A stretch of 64,000 nucleotides of DNA from Gemella haemolysans ATCC 10379 (GCF_000173915.1 NZ_ACDZ02000006.1:1-64000); one strand, 5' to 3'. Numbered from the stretch's first letter, positions 32,825 to 41,696 are shown. Notes: generated by a model from the sequence alone, not told the origin. Numbers and translations are program-made.

Positions 32825-33577
32825 ATGCAAAATAATATGAAAATAAGATTATCGGTTGATAACTTTTATGATAATATTTCTAAAAATAAACAGAAGATAA
32901 AAATTGATCCGAAGCTACTGAGTAAATCGCTAGGGTATGATGAAAATATTATCAATGAATTTCCAGATGAGATAAATATGGGGCTTTCTTGTGGTAATCC
33001 AATTAATCACTTAAAAATTAAAGAAGGACAATCTTTAATTGATTTAGGGTGTGGAGCAGGCATGGATATTTTTATTACTAAGATGAAAAATCCTAAAGTA
33101 GGAATGCTTTATGGTTTGGATAGATTGGATTCAATGTTAGAAAAAGCGAAGAAGGTTAGAGATAATAAGAAATTTGATAATATTGAATTTATTAAGGGAG
33201 AATTAATAAATATTCCTTTAGTAGATGGGTCAGTTGATAGAGTTATTAGTAACTGTGTTATTAATCTAGAACCAGATAAACAAAAAGTATACGACGAAAT
33301 TTATCGTATTCTAAAAGAAGATGGTATGTTTGTAATATCTGATATTATTTTGAAAAAAGATTTGCCACTAGAATGGAAAAATTCTAGTAGAATGCATTGC
33401 ACTTGAGTTGCAGGAGCTCTTCTGGAAGAAGAGATGACTCATATTATCAGAAAGGCAGGGTTTACTAAGTTTCAGATAATTAATTCTGATGTAACAGATG
33501 AATATGCAGAAAAATGGGGCTATGGCAAAGTGATGAAAGATTATATCCAAAGTGGATTACTTATTGGAAGAAAATAA
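32825..33577 (+). CDS. ArsM-like arsenite methyltransferase with in-frame TGA at the third conserved Cys
   Basis: The protein is a class I SAM methyltransferase (LIDLGCGAGMDIF). Its features match ArsM, which methylates As(III) using three cysteine thiols. Two are visible: LSCGNP (C56) and SNCVINL (C144). At the third position, where the family reads C-[IV]-A-G-A, this frame has TGA (33404-33406, codon 194). It then continues VAGALLEEE and AGFTKFQI for 56 codons to TAA at 33575-33577, so the downstream part is still family-like. A hairpin follows the TGA. Either the TGA is read as selenocysteine, or the gene is a recent nonsense mutant, or it is a base-calling error. I choose the ATG at 32825 (AAAGGTGA 8 bases upstream) over the one at 32804. 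No arsenic-resistance genes are nearby. Confidence 0.75.
33407..33433 (+). promoter_or_regulatory. bSECIS-like hairpin downstream of the TGA
   Basis: CTCTTC at 33417-33422 pairs perfectly with GAAGAG at 33428-33433 around loop TGGAA. The loop starts 16 bases after the TGA and has G at its second position. Bacterial SECIS elements are described as stem-loops 16 to 37 bases after UGA with a G among the first two loop bases; this just fits. A 6-pair hairpin can also occur by chance. Confidence 0.35.
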
Positions 33578-33943
33578 TTATTTTGGCTGATGTTTAAGAA
33601 AACGTTATCCATTTGTTTTGACATGTATAGACAAAATAAAGTAAAATGTAGATAAATAAACACAAAATAATATTTTTAATTATTATTTTATTATATGTAA
33701 GAAGCGAAAAAAATTGAAATTTTTGATATAATAGTTTATGTATAGGATTTTAGGAATTAAGTTTTATTGAGAATTTTTATAGTGTATATGTCGTAGAATA
33801 TATTTTAGTTGGAATTATGTACGAAAAATAATATATATATTGTAACTTAAATAATCGTTTAAACTTAATTTTAGTTAATTTTTATATAATGTATTTGATT
33901 TGAAATATCTAAAACATAAAAATATAGTTAGGAGTGGGAGACT
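33578..33943. other. 366-base intergenic region before the two-component operon
   Basis: AT-rich. A good sigma-A match, TTGACA (33618-33623), 18 bases, TAAAAT (33642-33647), lies 300 bases before the response regulator start, which would give a long leader. A lone TATAAT is at 33727-33732. No open frame or clear terminator hairpin is seen. Confidence 0.45.
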
Positions 33944-34621
33944 ATGAGGTTATTATTAGCCGAAGACGAAAGAGACTTGGCAGATGCTCTAGAAGCAATG
34001 CTGAAACACAACAATTACTCAGTCGATGTAGTAAACAACGGACAAGATGCATTAGACTATCTAATGTTAGATGATTATGATGGAGCTATTCTTGATGTTA
34101 TGATGCCACAAATGGATGGAGTAACAGTAGTAAAAAAACTTAGAGAGAATAAAAAAAGCACACCAGTATTATTACTAACAGCTAAGTCAGAAATCGAAGA
34201 TAAAGTATATGGATTAGATAGTGGTGCAGATGACTATTTAACAAAACCATTTGTTACGAGAGAATTATTAGCAAGGGTACGTTCTATGACGAGGAGACAA
34301 GCTACATTTACTAGTAACGTACTAGAATTAGGTAATGTTAGTTTAAGTAAATATACATTTGAATTATCTACAGAAAAAGATAAAGTAAGATTATCAAATA
34401 AAGAATATCAAATGATGGAAATGCTTATGAGGAATCCTGGTAATGTAATTCAAACGGAACAATTTTTAGAAAGAATCTGGGGTTATGACAGTGATTCTGA
34501 AATTAATGTTGTATGGGTTAATATTTCTTATTTAAGAAAAAAACTAAAAGCATTAGATGCTAATATCCACATTAAAGCAACAAGAAATGTAGGATATACA
34601 TTGGAGATGCTGGATGTTTAA
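33944..34621 (+). CDS. OmpR-family response regulator
   Basis: The 225-residue protein has an N-terminal receiver domain with acidic pocket (AEDERD), phospho-acceptor D51 in AILDVMMP, and the conserved Thr/Lys (LLLTAKS, DDYLTKPF). A C-terminal winged-helix domain follows (LSNKEYQMMEMLMRNPGNV, VWVNISYLRKKL). It overlaps the kinase gene by 8 bases, so the two are coupled. Start preceded by AGGAGTGGGAG. The regulon is unknown. Confidence 0.9.
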   Translation: MRLLLAEDERDLADALEAMLKHNNYSVDVVNNGQDALDYLMLDDYDGAILDVMMPQMDGVTVVKKLRENKKSTPVLLLTAKSEIEDKVYGLDSGADDYLTKPFVTRELLARVRSMTRRQATFTSNVLELGNVSLSKYTFELSTEKDKVRLSNKEYQMMEMLMRNPGNVIQTEQFLERIWGYDSDSEINVVWVNISYLRKKLKALDANIHIKATRNVGYTLEMLDV

Positions 34622-35840
34622 GAGTCTTAGGAAAAAATTTATAGCCACTGCTGTTGGTAGTGTCGCGGTAGTAATAGCGATACTTGCAATAGCATTGAAC
34701 TTCATTAACTTTAATAAACTAGAAGAAAGAATAGATACAACTTTATTAGATGCTTCTAGGTCACAAGCATTGATAAAAATTTTTGCAGAAGATGGTGATG
34801 ATTTGGTAATTACTAAAAATTCATCAAGTGCTACAGAATATAATGGTTTTTCAATTGCAAAAGTCGATAATAATGGTAGAATAATTAAAGCTTACCGAGA
34901 TGATAGTTTAATAGAGGATCAAGATACTTTGCAAAGCAAAGTGATAGAAGCATTAGAAAAAGGAAAAACAAGTGGATTTATAGGTAGTTATAGATTCTTA
35001 AAAGTAGAAACAAATGTAGGAAACTTAATACTATTTTTAAATTGCCAACGTGAACTTGATTCTTATGAATCTTTTGTGAAAAATAGTGTTTTAATTTCAA
35101 TAGGAGTAATACTATCAGTACTTGTTTTAATTATTCTAATATCAAAAAAGGTAATAGCACCAATACAGGAGACATATTTAAAACAAAAACAATTCATAAC
35201 AGGAGCTAGTCATGAGTTAAAAACACCATTAGCTATCATTAGTTCTAATGCTGATGTATTAGAGATGATGAATGGAGATTCAAAATGGACTACCAATATT
35301 CATAATCAGGTTGATCGATTGACTAGCTTGGTAAATAGTTTGGTTGTATTTAGTCGAATGGAAGAAAAAGATACTGTAGAGCGAACTAGTTTTGATCTAA
35401 CTGAAACTTTGAAGTCGAGAATTGAGGACTTTGATGAGTTAGCTAACTTCCAGAAAAAATATATTGTGACAGATATTGATGAAAATTTGAATTATTATGG
35501 AGAAAAAGATTCTATAATTCAATTAATGGATATACTGTTAGAAAATGCAATTAAATATGCTCCAGAAGATAGTGATATATTGGTTAAACTTAATAAAAAT
35601 AGAAAATATGCTACTTTAAAAGTTTCTAATAAAGCTAATGTAGAAAAAGGTGATTTAAGCAAAGTTTTTGATCGTTTCTATAGATTAGATGAATCTAGAA
35701 ATAGTGCGATAAAAGGTTATGGTATAGGATTATCTATGGCACAGCTTATAGCAGAAAAACACAAAGAAACAATTCAAGCATATGCACCAGAAGATGGAGT
35801 CTTCAAGATTGAAGTGCGATTTACATTAGTTGATAGATAA
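34614..35840 (+). CDS. Sensor histidine kinase
   Basis: The 408-residue kinase has an N-terminal membrane segment, an extracellular sensor of about 120 residues and a second membrane segment (SVLISIGVILSVLVLIILI). The HisKA domain holds the phospho-acceptor H-box (SHELKTPLAII), and the HATPase domain has N (LLENAIKYA) and G (GYGIGLSMAQLI) boxes. It forms a pair with the OmpR-type regulator just upstream. The stimulus is not evident. A terminator follows at 35852. Confidence 0.9.
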   Translation: MFKSLRKKFIATAVGSVAVVIAILAIALNFINFNKLEERIDTTLLDASRSQALIKIFAEDGDDLVITKNSSSATEYNGFSIAKVDNNGRIIKAYRDDSLIEDQDTLQSKVIEALEKGKTSGFIGSYRFLKVETNVGNLILFLNCQRELDSYESFVKNSVLISIGVILSVLVLIILISKKVIAPIQETYLKQKQFITGASHELKTPLAIISSNADVLEMMNGDSKWTTNIHNQVDRLTSLVNSLVVFSRMEEKDTVERTSFDLTETLKSRIEDFDELANFQKKYIVTDIDENLNYYGEKDSIIQLMDILLENAIKYAPEDSDILVKLNKNRKYATLKVSNKANVEKGDLSKVFDRFYRLDESRNSAIKGYGIGLSMAQLIAEKHKETIQAYAPEDGVFKIEVRFTLVDR

Positions 35841-35851
35841 TAAATAAAAGG

Positions 35852-35890
35852 TAATCCTCTAAACCGTTTTGGTTTGGAAGATTATTTTTT
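35852..35890 (+). terminator. Terminator of the two-component operon
   Basis: TAATCCTCTAAACC pairs with GGTTTGGAAGATTA (one mismatch, one G-U) around GTTTT, followed by T6. Confidence 0.7.
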
Positions 35891-35917
35891 AAAGAAATTT
35901 CTGTAGGAGGAATATTT

Positions 35918-36205
35918 ATGGAAAGTTTAATAGAATTTTATTTTAGATTGTTCGGATATATTAAAGCTAACTGGAGGAAATATATAGAAATATTTAATGA
36001 AATGACATTTTTTGAAAAAATTATTCAATGTTTATTATTTGTGATAGAATTAATTATTATATTTTATTTAACGGTTGAAATAGCTAAGGACATAGATTCT
36101 CTTGTGCCTTTTGTATTTTTTGCTACATTATTGATTGTGTTTTTAGTACATCAGTATTTTTATAGAAAAATAAAGGTGAAGATAGAAAATCGAGAAATGA
36201 ATTAA
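35918..36205 (+). CDS. Small membrane protein of unknown function
   Basis: The 95 residues contain two hydrophobic segments (IIQCLLFVIELIIIFYLTV and LVPFVFFATLLIVFLVHQYF) and basic ends. GTAGGAGG precedes the ATG. No family recognised. It stands alone between two two-component systems. Confidence 0.6.
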   Translation: MESLIEFYFRLFGYIKANWRKYIEIFNEMTFFEKIIQCLLFVIELIIIFYLTVEIAKDIDSLVPFVFFATLLIVFLVHQYFYRKIKVKIENREMN

Positions 36206-36262
36206 ATTTTACCGGTGATTATAAAAAGAAATAACTATTTAAAGACAACTGTATAAAAATAA

Positions 36263-36302
36263 AAACTTCAAAATTAACTTGTATTTAAGTTATTTTGGAG
36301 TT
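36263..36302. terminator. Bidirectional terminator between convergent genes
   Basis: AACTTCAAAATTAACTT pairs with TAAGTTATTTTGGAGTT (few mismatches), with A-rich sequence before and T6 after. It separates the 95-residue membrane protein from the minus-strand response regulator. Confidence 0.65.
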
Positions 36303-36308
36303 TTTTAT

Positions 36309-37043
36309 CTATCTATTTTTAATCTCTTTTTTTATTCTACGTATAGTTTTTGAAGAAAGGTATATAGAAGTCCCATCTTTAAAAATTACAGTTTCACTAT
36401 CTAATTTATCGATATTTTCTAGATTTATCGCGTAGGTTCTATGACAGATATATATTGATGGATGTAAAATTTCAAGATTAGAAATTTTTCCGAAAAAAGT
36501 TATCTCTTTATTATTCACTAAATTTAATCTTATTTTATGCCCTTCTAATGCTTCAAAATACAGTACTTCAGAAATATCATAAAACTCTTGTTTAAGTCCA
36601 ACTTTAATTGGAACTTTTCCTATATTAGAATTTAGTTTTGTACTTTTAATATATCGTTCATATGCTTTTGTAAGAGCTTTTTGTATATTTTCATCCATAT
36701 CATCACTGTTTTTAGTAATATAGGCTAAGGGTGCTATCATTTCATTCAAAATTCTCACCTGCATATTATCAAAATTTGTAATATAGATAAGTTTTGCAAA
36801 AGGATCGATATCACGGATTTTCTTTCCTAAGTCTATACCAGTCATAGCATTTTCACCTAGATCAATATCCAAGAAATAACTGTTAGCAATACCGTGCTTA
36901 GACGCTTCTTCCAAAATATTTAGAGGATTAGTAGATGACGTTATGATTTCTATAGATAAATCATTTATCATAATATAGTTTTTTATGACTTGTTCTATTC
37001 TTTTTAATACTTCATTATTGTCTTCACAAATAAAAATTTTCAT
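36309..37043 (-). CDS. LytTR response regulator, AgrA/ComE type
   Basis: The 244-residue protein has a receiver domain (ICEDN; phospho-acceptor D59 in YFLDIDLGEN; conserved Thr in IYITNFDN; Lys in AYITKNSD). The LytTR DNA-binding domain contains FEALEGHKIRLNL, ICHRTYAINLENID and LSSKTIRRIKKE. This architecture is that of AgrA of staphylococci and ComE of streptococci, which answer to secreted peptides. The gene overlaps the kinase gene by one base (ATGA) on the minus strand. Confidence 0.88.
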   Translation of the reverse strand: MKIFICEDNNEVLKRIEQVIKNYIMINDLSIEIITSSTNPLNILEEASKHGIANSYFLDIDLGENAMTGIDLGKKIRDIDPFAKLIYITNFDNMQVRILNEMIAPLAYITKNSDDMDENIQKALTKAYERYIKSTKLNSNIGKVPIKVGLKQEFYDISEVLYFEALEGHKIRLNLVNNKEITFFGKISNLEILHPSIYICHRTYAINLENIDKLDSETVIFKDGTSIYLSSKTIRRIKKEIKNR

Positions 37044-38353
37044 TATAAATCTCCCTCAATTGTAAGTATTTGTTTAAATAGATTATCTTCAATTCTAGTA
37101 TTTAATATCATATTATGCTTACTGATAATGTTGTTAGCAGAACTTAATCCTATTCCTCTATTTTCTCCTTTTGTAGAATATCCACTTTCATTAATCTTGT
37201 CTACATCTAAATCATTGTTTTTAAATGAATTTGTTATTTGAATAACAATTGTTTTATTAGCTTTTAAAATTAATAATTCTAAAAATCTATTATTGTCTAA
37301 TTCTAAACCAGCCTCTAAAGAATTATCCAAGAAAATCCCCAGTACCCGACTTAGCTGCATTTCATTAACATAAAAATCATCAATTTCATCTTCAATACAA
37401 ATATTAACTTTAAAATCATTATTCTGAGCACTGATGATTTTATTTGTAAGTAAATTCTTAATAGATAGAACTTTAATATTGTTCAAATGAGAAAGCACGA
37501 TATTATCAAGCTCAATTTTTGTATTAAAGTCCTTTATATTGTTGTAAAAGTAGTCTCTTAACTTTATATTATCCACTTCATTATTAGTAATATACCCCTC
37601 AAGACCTAAGATAATATTATTGAAATCATGTTTGAATTTTCTAATCTCATTATTATTTCTTTCTAATGCTTCTATATATTTCTTCTGCTGTTCCAATTTT
37701 TGCTTTTCAGCTTCCACTTCTATCTTAATATGAAGATTTTTAAGAAGCGAAGAGGAGATGAAAATGAATAATATAAAGAAGAAAGTAATTACACTTATAG
37801 ACATATAATAAAGGGGTATATCATCACTTTTTATAACAGAGTTTATACCTAGAAAATTATAAAAAATAAGAATAAATATAGAAATAAAAAGTAACAACTT
37901 GTAAATGACACTACTTTGTTGTTTTGTAAAATTATTTAAATTAATTGTGAATAGTTTTACAAAAATAAAAGTTAGTATGGAAAAAACTATTTTATCCATT
38001 ATATTAATCCAAAGAGTAATCTTTAGAATAGTATATACTGATGTTACTAGTAATTCAGATGTTTTAAATAACGCTGTTGTGTATAATATAGTAAATGTTA
38101 AATTGAAGAGATTAAATTTAACATTTTTTCTTTTTAATATTGCAAATATAGGGAAAATTATTGAAAGTATTATAAAAAAATTAAAGATATAATAAGAAAA
38201 ATAATAAGTCAACACAAAAATTCCTGAAAATATTATTAAATCATGCCTGTTAAACTTTACATGATAAATTTGTTTTATAATATTACATATAGAAATAAAT
38301 AATAAAACCATTATTGGAATATGATAGTATATAATTTCAAAATAATCTTTCAT
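37043..38353 (-). CDS. Peptide-sensing histidine kinase, AgrC/ComD type
   Basis: The 436-residue protein has about six membrane segments in its first 200 residues, a coiled coil, then the HPK10-type H-box (FKHDFNNIILGLEGYI) and a GHKL ATPase (N-box FLDNSLEAGLEL, G-box GIGLSSANNIISKH). These features define the AgrC/ComD class. It is encoded directly before its LytTR regulator. No agrB, agrD or comC-like peptide gene is visible on either side, so the ligand is unknown. Confidence 0.88.
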   Translation of the reverse strand: MKDYFEIIYYHIPIMVLLFISICNIIKQIYHVKFNRHDLIIFSGIFVLTYYFSYYIFNFFIILSIIFPIFAILKRKNVKFNLFNLTFTILYTTALFKTSELLVTSVYTILKITLWINIMDKIVFSILTFIFVKLFTINLNNFTKQQSSVIYKLLLFISIFILIFYNFLGINSVIKSDDIPLYYMSISVITFFFILFIFISSSLLKNLHIKIEVEAEKQKLEQQKKYIEALERNNNEIRKFKHDFNNIILGLEGYITNNEVDNIKLRDYFYNNIKDFNTKIELDNIVLSHLNNIKVLSIKNLLTNKIISAQNNDFKVNICIEDEIDDFYVNEMQLSRVLGIFLDNSLEAGLELDNNRFLELLILKANKTIVIQITNSFKNNDLDVDKINESGYSTKGENRGIGLSSANNIISKHNMILNTRIEDNLFKQILTIEGDL

Positions 38354-38400
38354 AATATGCTCCCAAAATAAGTGTTAATTAAATTTTAACATTTAATAAT

Positions 38401-38475
38401 AGGAATATCAACTGAATTTAGTGTATGAAACTAGATTGGTAAATTAAGAAAAATATCTTTATAGGAATATAAGTG
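38401..38475 (-). promoter_or_regulatory. Direct repeats upstream of the AgrC-type kinase gene
   Basis: Read on the minus strand, CAGTTGATATTCC and AGTCACTTATATTCC end in the same TATTCC block and are 62 bases apart, about six helical turns, 50 to 120 bases before the kinase start. LytTR regulators of this class bind spaced imperfect direct repeats. This is a candidate only. Confidence 0.3.
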
Positions 38476-38570
38476 ACTATTCAGGAAAAATTTATAAAGT
38501 ATAAACAGTATAATGTATAATGGTTATAAGAAAAATGAATGTTATTAAAATTAAATAGGAGTAGTAGGAA

Positions 38571-38972
38571 ATGATAAATAATGAAAAAATTAAAAGAATA
38601 GGTTTTGTATTAATTGGAATTGCTAATTTTATATTATTACCGTTTATCTTAATGTATTTCTCAGGGAAGATGACTTGGTATGGAATTTTATACTTTTTTG
38701 CGATGAGTGGTTTCTTTACTTTGGTGATTGTTTCAGGGCATAGAAGATATATAGTACCAAGAATAATAGAAAGGCATATTATCCCACGGAATAGAAAAAG
38801 TTATTATACTATATCTCTAATTTCAGGAGTAATAGCTGTTATATTATTTGTAGTTTTAGTAATTAAAAAATCTGATTTTGATGAGATTATTGCATTAGTT
38901 GGTACTGTTTGGGTTGTTTGGATTACTATAATAATTTATTTAAGAGAAACAAGATACTTTAAATTATGGTAA
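38571..38972 (+). CDS. Small membrane protein of unknown function
   Basis: The 133 residues include four hydrophobic segments (IGFVLIGIANFILLPFILMYF, GILYFFAMSGFFTLVIV, ISLISGVIAVILFVVLVI, IIALVGTVWVVWITIIIYL). AATAGGAGTAGTAGG precedes the start. It begins a run of four small membrane-protein genes on the plus strand. No family recognised. Confidence 0.6.
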   Translation: MINNEKIKRIGFVLIGIANFILLPFILMYFSGKMTWYGILYFFAMSGFFTLVIVSGHRRYIVPRIIERHIIPRNRKSYYTISLISGVIAVILFVVLVIKKSDFDEIIALVGTVWVVWITIIIYLRETRYFKLW

Positions 38973-39036
38973 GGTAAGTGATTGTAAAATAAAAATATTA
39001 AGTGATAGATATATCTTAAAATTGGAGGAATAAACT

Positions 39037-39216
39037 ATGTTTAGAAGTAAGTATTTTGCAATGGTTTCTTGGTTATTTACTATTATTTTTATAGGACTAA
39101 AGATTTCTGGGTCAGAGTATCCTAGTATTCAGATAATAGTAGTTGCTTGTATAATCTCTATAGAAAGAACAGTAGGATATTTTATAAATAAGTATAGAGA
39201 TAATTTAAAGGATTAA
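39037..39216 (+). CDS. Small membrane protein, 59 residues
   Basis: ATG at 39037 with a strong ribosome binding site (TTGGAGGAA, 7 bases upstream) opens 59 codons ending at TAA 39214. The product has two hydrophobic stretches (FAMVSWLFTIIFIGL and IQIIVVACIISI) and a basic tail. No family is recognised. It lies in the small membrane-protein run. Confidence 0.55.
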   Translation: MFRSKYFAMVSWLFTIIFIGLKISGSEYPSIQIIVVACIISIERTVGYFINKYRDNLKD

Positions 39217-39354
39217 TTTCAGTGTACTTAAAAGAATATCATTTCAGGTATAAAATTTGCTAATTCAGGTAATTTATTATTTATTATGATAGCGTTTTAT
39301 GTTATAATTAGTAAAAAGGAAAGACCTTTGATTTTATAGAAGGAGGGGTTTATT

Positions 39355-39825
39355 ATGAAACCATTCAAAAGAACAGTAGAGAAAGTGTTAGCGTGGATTG
39401 CTAATATTATATTAATAGTAATAACAGGATTTTTAGCGTATGGATCATTCTTTAAGATTTCACTTTTAAAAGATAACCAAGAATTTTTAAATCTTTTTAA
39501 AAAAGAGCTTGCTAAAAATCCTAATGGGGCAAATTTAAATGGGGTAAATTTATCGGCTGAACAACTTCTTGATTATACGATTCAAGGACTTAAGATGTAT
39601 TCAGTTCTATTAATTGTATTAGTTGTAGTAGCATTATTAGCATCATTCTTAATGAAAAAACGTATTTTATCAGGGATACTTTTCTTATTATTAGCAATAG
39701 TAGTAGCTGTTGGAACAGTAGGGGTATTAATACCTGTATATTTATTATATTTCATCGTAGCAATTATGCTATTCGTTAGAAAAGAAAACCCTGCGGAATA
39801 TCAAGAAACAGTTAATTATTTGTAA
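39355..39825 (+). CDS. DUF4064-like membrane protein
   Basis: The 156 residues have one N-terminal membrane segment (WIANIILIVITGFLAYGSF), an outward loop of about 50 residues, and three closely spaced C-terminal segments. This resembles the DUF4064 proteins common in staphylococci. AGGAGGGG precedes the ATG. Function unknown. Confidence 0.65.
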   Translation: MKPFKRTVEKVLAWIANIILIVITGFLAYGSFFKISLLKDNQEFLNLFKKELAKNPNGANLNGVNLSAEQLLDYTIQGLKMYSVLLIVLVVVALLASFLMKKRILSGILFLLLAIVVAVGTVGVLIPVYLLYFIVAIMLFVRKENPAEYQETVNYL

Positions 39826-39848
39826 GTATTAAATTGAGGAGATTTGCT

Positions 39849-40118
39849 ATGGTTGGTAATATTTTAGCTTTTTGTCAATTGTTTATAGTTTTATATAGTT
39901 TTTATATAAACTTTAAAAATTCGGAGTATATGAAAAGATCTAATTGGTATAATAGTATAATTTGTTATGTATCTCTAGGTATGATTAGCAATAATATTGA
40001 TAATGTTTCAACTAAAGCAATTCTTACATTAGTAATGTTTTTAATATTAATAAGTGATTTTAATACTATAAAAATATTAAGAAATAACGATACAGAAATA
40101 GTTGCAGAAAAAATATAG
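39849..40118 (+). CDS. Small membrane protein of unknown function
   Basis: The ATG at 39849, 7 bases after GAGGAG, gives 89 residues with two or three hydrophobic segments (ILAFCQLFIVLYSFYI, AILTLVMFLILISDF). I prefer this start to an upstream TTG that would overlap the ribosome binding site. It begins 23 bases after the DUF4064-like gene and probably shares its transcript. Confidence 0.55.
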   Translation: MVGNILAFCQLFIVLYSFYINFKNSEYMKRSNWYNSIICYVSLGMISNNIDNVSTKAILTLVMFLILISDFNTIKILRNNDTEIVAEKI

Positions 40119-40170
40119 CTATTTATTCTGATTAATCGTATAGAAACATTATACAAAAAGTATATACTTT

Positions 40171-40228
40171 AGAGTAATTTTAAAATTATGATTTTCTTAG
40201 AGTTATAATTTTAAGATTACTCTTTTTT
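40171..40228 (+). terminator. Terminator after the small membrane-protein run
   Basis: AGAGTAATTTTAAAATTAT pairs with ATAATTTTAAGATTACTCT across a loop, followed by T6. Confidence 0.7.
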
Positions 40229-40345
40229 ATTATTTTAATGTATATTTAATATATAAAATTTTTTATGTGAAATTTAGTTAATCAAATTTTAATTAATCAC
40301 AATATTGTGGTATAATTTATAAAGATAAATAATGAAGGACTTACT

Positions 40346-40732
40346 ATGAGAAAATATAATTATAATGAAAGATTAATAGAAAAATTAAATATTACTTCTT
40401 TTATAGAAAAATATAATTTTGATAATGAATTATATAATACAGCAATTTTTTGTGCACTTAGTTCAATTGATAGCCACAAATTAGAAGGTGATAGTATTGA
40501 ATCAAAATCACTTTTACTTGGTGATTATTTTAGTTTTGAGTATTATAGTTTATTGGTAGGTAGTTTAGATAAGTTGACTAACCTCACAGAAACTATGCAA
40601 AATGGATACTTACAACTAATTGCTAAAGAGATTAGTGAGGATGAATTTTATCTAAGTGTTATAAAAACTTGGTTTGACTTCTATAATGTCAAATTTCAAG
40701 AGTCTGATATTAAAATGGTAACCTTTGTTTAA
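40346..40732 (+). CDS. hepS: Heptaprenyl diphosphate synthase component I-like protein
   Basis: The 128 residues contain KLEGDSIESKSLLLGDYFSFEYYSLL, resembling the conserved part of the small, non-catalytic subunit of two-component heptaprenyl diphosphate synthase. The Bacillus subunit is about 250 residues, so this one is much shorter. It sits 16 bases upstream of the catalytic subunit gene, which supports the assignment. Cytoplasmic, no membrane segment. Confidence 0.6.
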   Translation: MRKYNYNERLIEKLNITSFIEKYNFDNELYNTAIFCALSSIDSHKLEGDSIESKSLLLGDYFSFEYYSLLVGSLDKLTNLTETMQNGYLQLIAKEISEDEFYLSVIKTWFDFYNVKFQESDIKMVTFV

Positions 40733-40748
40733 GTTAATGGAGATTAGA

Positions 40749-41696
40749 ATGTTAAAACAGTATGATACGTTGGTACACGAGGTATTAGAAGATATTTTCG
40801 AAATTACTAGAAGTAATGATGAACAATTAGATGAGATTGTAAAAAAGTATTTTCTAAATGGAGGTAAAAGGGTTAGAGTACTTCTTTTACTAATGTGTGC
40901 TAAATTAGGAAATTTTGAACTAAATAAAAAAGACATTATTAGAATGGCTAGTATAGTTGAAATAATTCATACTGCTAGTTTAATTCATGATGATATTATT
41001 GATAATGCTGATACTAGACGTGGCAGTGTTACGATGAATAAAGAATATAGTAATGAGTTTGCTCTTCGTGTAGGGGATTATTTATTCTCTGTAGTTTTAA
41101 AAGAAGTAGCTAAGTTTGATAATGAGAAAATTCATTTATATTTAGCGGAAACGCTTAAAGAACTGTGCATAGGCGAGCTTATTCAAGCGGATGGCTTGTA
41201 TGATATAAAAACCAGAAGATTAGATTATCTTAAAAAAATTAAGAGAAAGACTGCGATATTAATAGCTTTTGCTTGTGTGGCAGGGAGTATAGTTGCGGAT
41301 GCTTCTGATGAAGATATAAGAAGTGCATTTTCATATGGCTATTATTTAGGGATGAGTTACCAGATAATTGATGACTATCTTGATTTCGTGGGAGGAACAC
41401 AAAATCTTGGTAAAGAAGTCGGACAGGACTTAATGAACGGTAATATTACATTACCAGCTTTATTAGCTAAGGAAGAAAACCCAGAGCTATTTTGTAATTT
41501 TACAAAAGACACGAGTAGTGAAGAAAAAGACGAAATAATAAATTATATAAGAAATAACGATAAAGTTTTATCAGAAACATTAACTGTAAGTAGACGATAT
41601 TTAGAAAAAGCTCAGGAGAGTATCGATAATATTGATTCTACTGTGAAAACTGAATTGACTTTTATTATGAATAAGTTAGCAAGGAGAGAAAATTAG
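40749..41696 (+). CDS. hepT: Polyprenyl (heptaprenyl) diphosphate synthase catalytic subunit
   Basis: The protein is a trans-isoprenyl diphosphate synthase with both Asp-rich motifs: LIHDDIIDNAD and YQIIDDYLDF, plus GGKRVRVLLLL and the Lys-Thr pair (RKTAILIAFA). Chain length is inferred from the hepS-like partner; heptaprenyl side chains are used for menaquinone. I choose the ATG at 40749 (315 residues; TGGAGA upstream) over upstream codons. The stop is immediately followed by the TPR gene. Confidence 0.85.
   Translation: MLKQYDTLVHEVLEDIFEITRSNDEQLDEIVKKYFLNGGKRVRVLLLLMCAKLGNFELNKKDIIRMASIVEIIHTASLIHDDIIDNADTRRGSVTMNKEYSNEFALRVGDYLFSVVLKEVAKFDNEKIHLYLAETLKELCIGELIQADGLYDIKTRRLDYLKKIKRKTAILIAFACVAGSIVADASDEDIRSAFSYGYYLGMSYQIIDDYLDFVGGTQNLGKEVGQDLMNGNITLPALLAKEENPELFCNFTKDTSSEEKDEIINYIRNNDKVLSETLTVSRRYLEKAQESIDNIDSTVKTELTFIMNKLARREN

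Noticed and set aside
32804-32826. Upstream ATG as start of the ArsM-like gene
   Set aside because: It lacks a ribosome binding site, whereas AAAGGTGA lies 8 bases before the ATG at 32825, inside the extra codons.
38354-38570. Signal peptide gene upstream of the AgrC-type kinase
   Set aside because: Neither strand has a start codon with ribosome binding site and a double-glycine or AgrD-like peptide in this gap.
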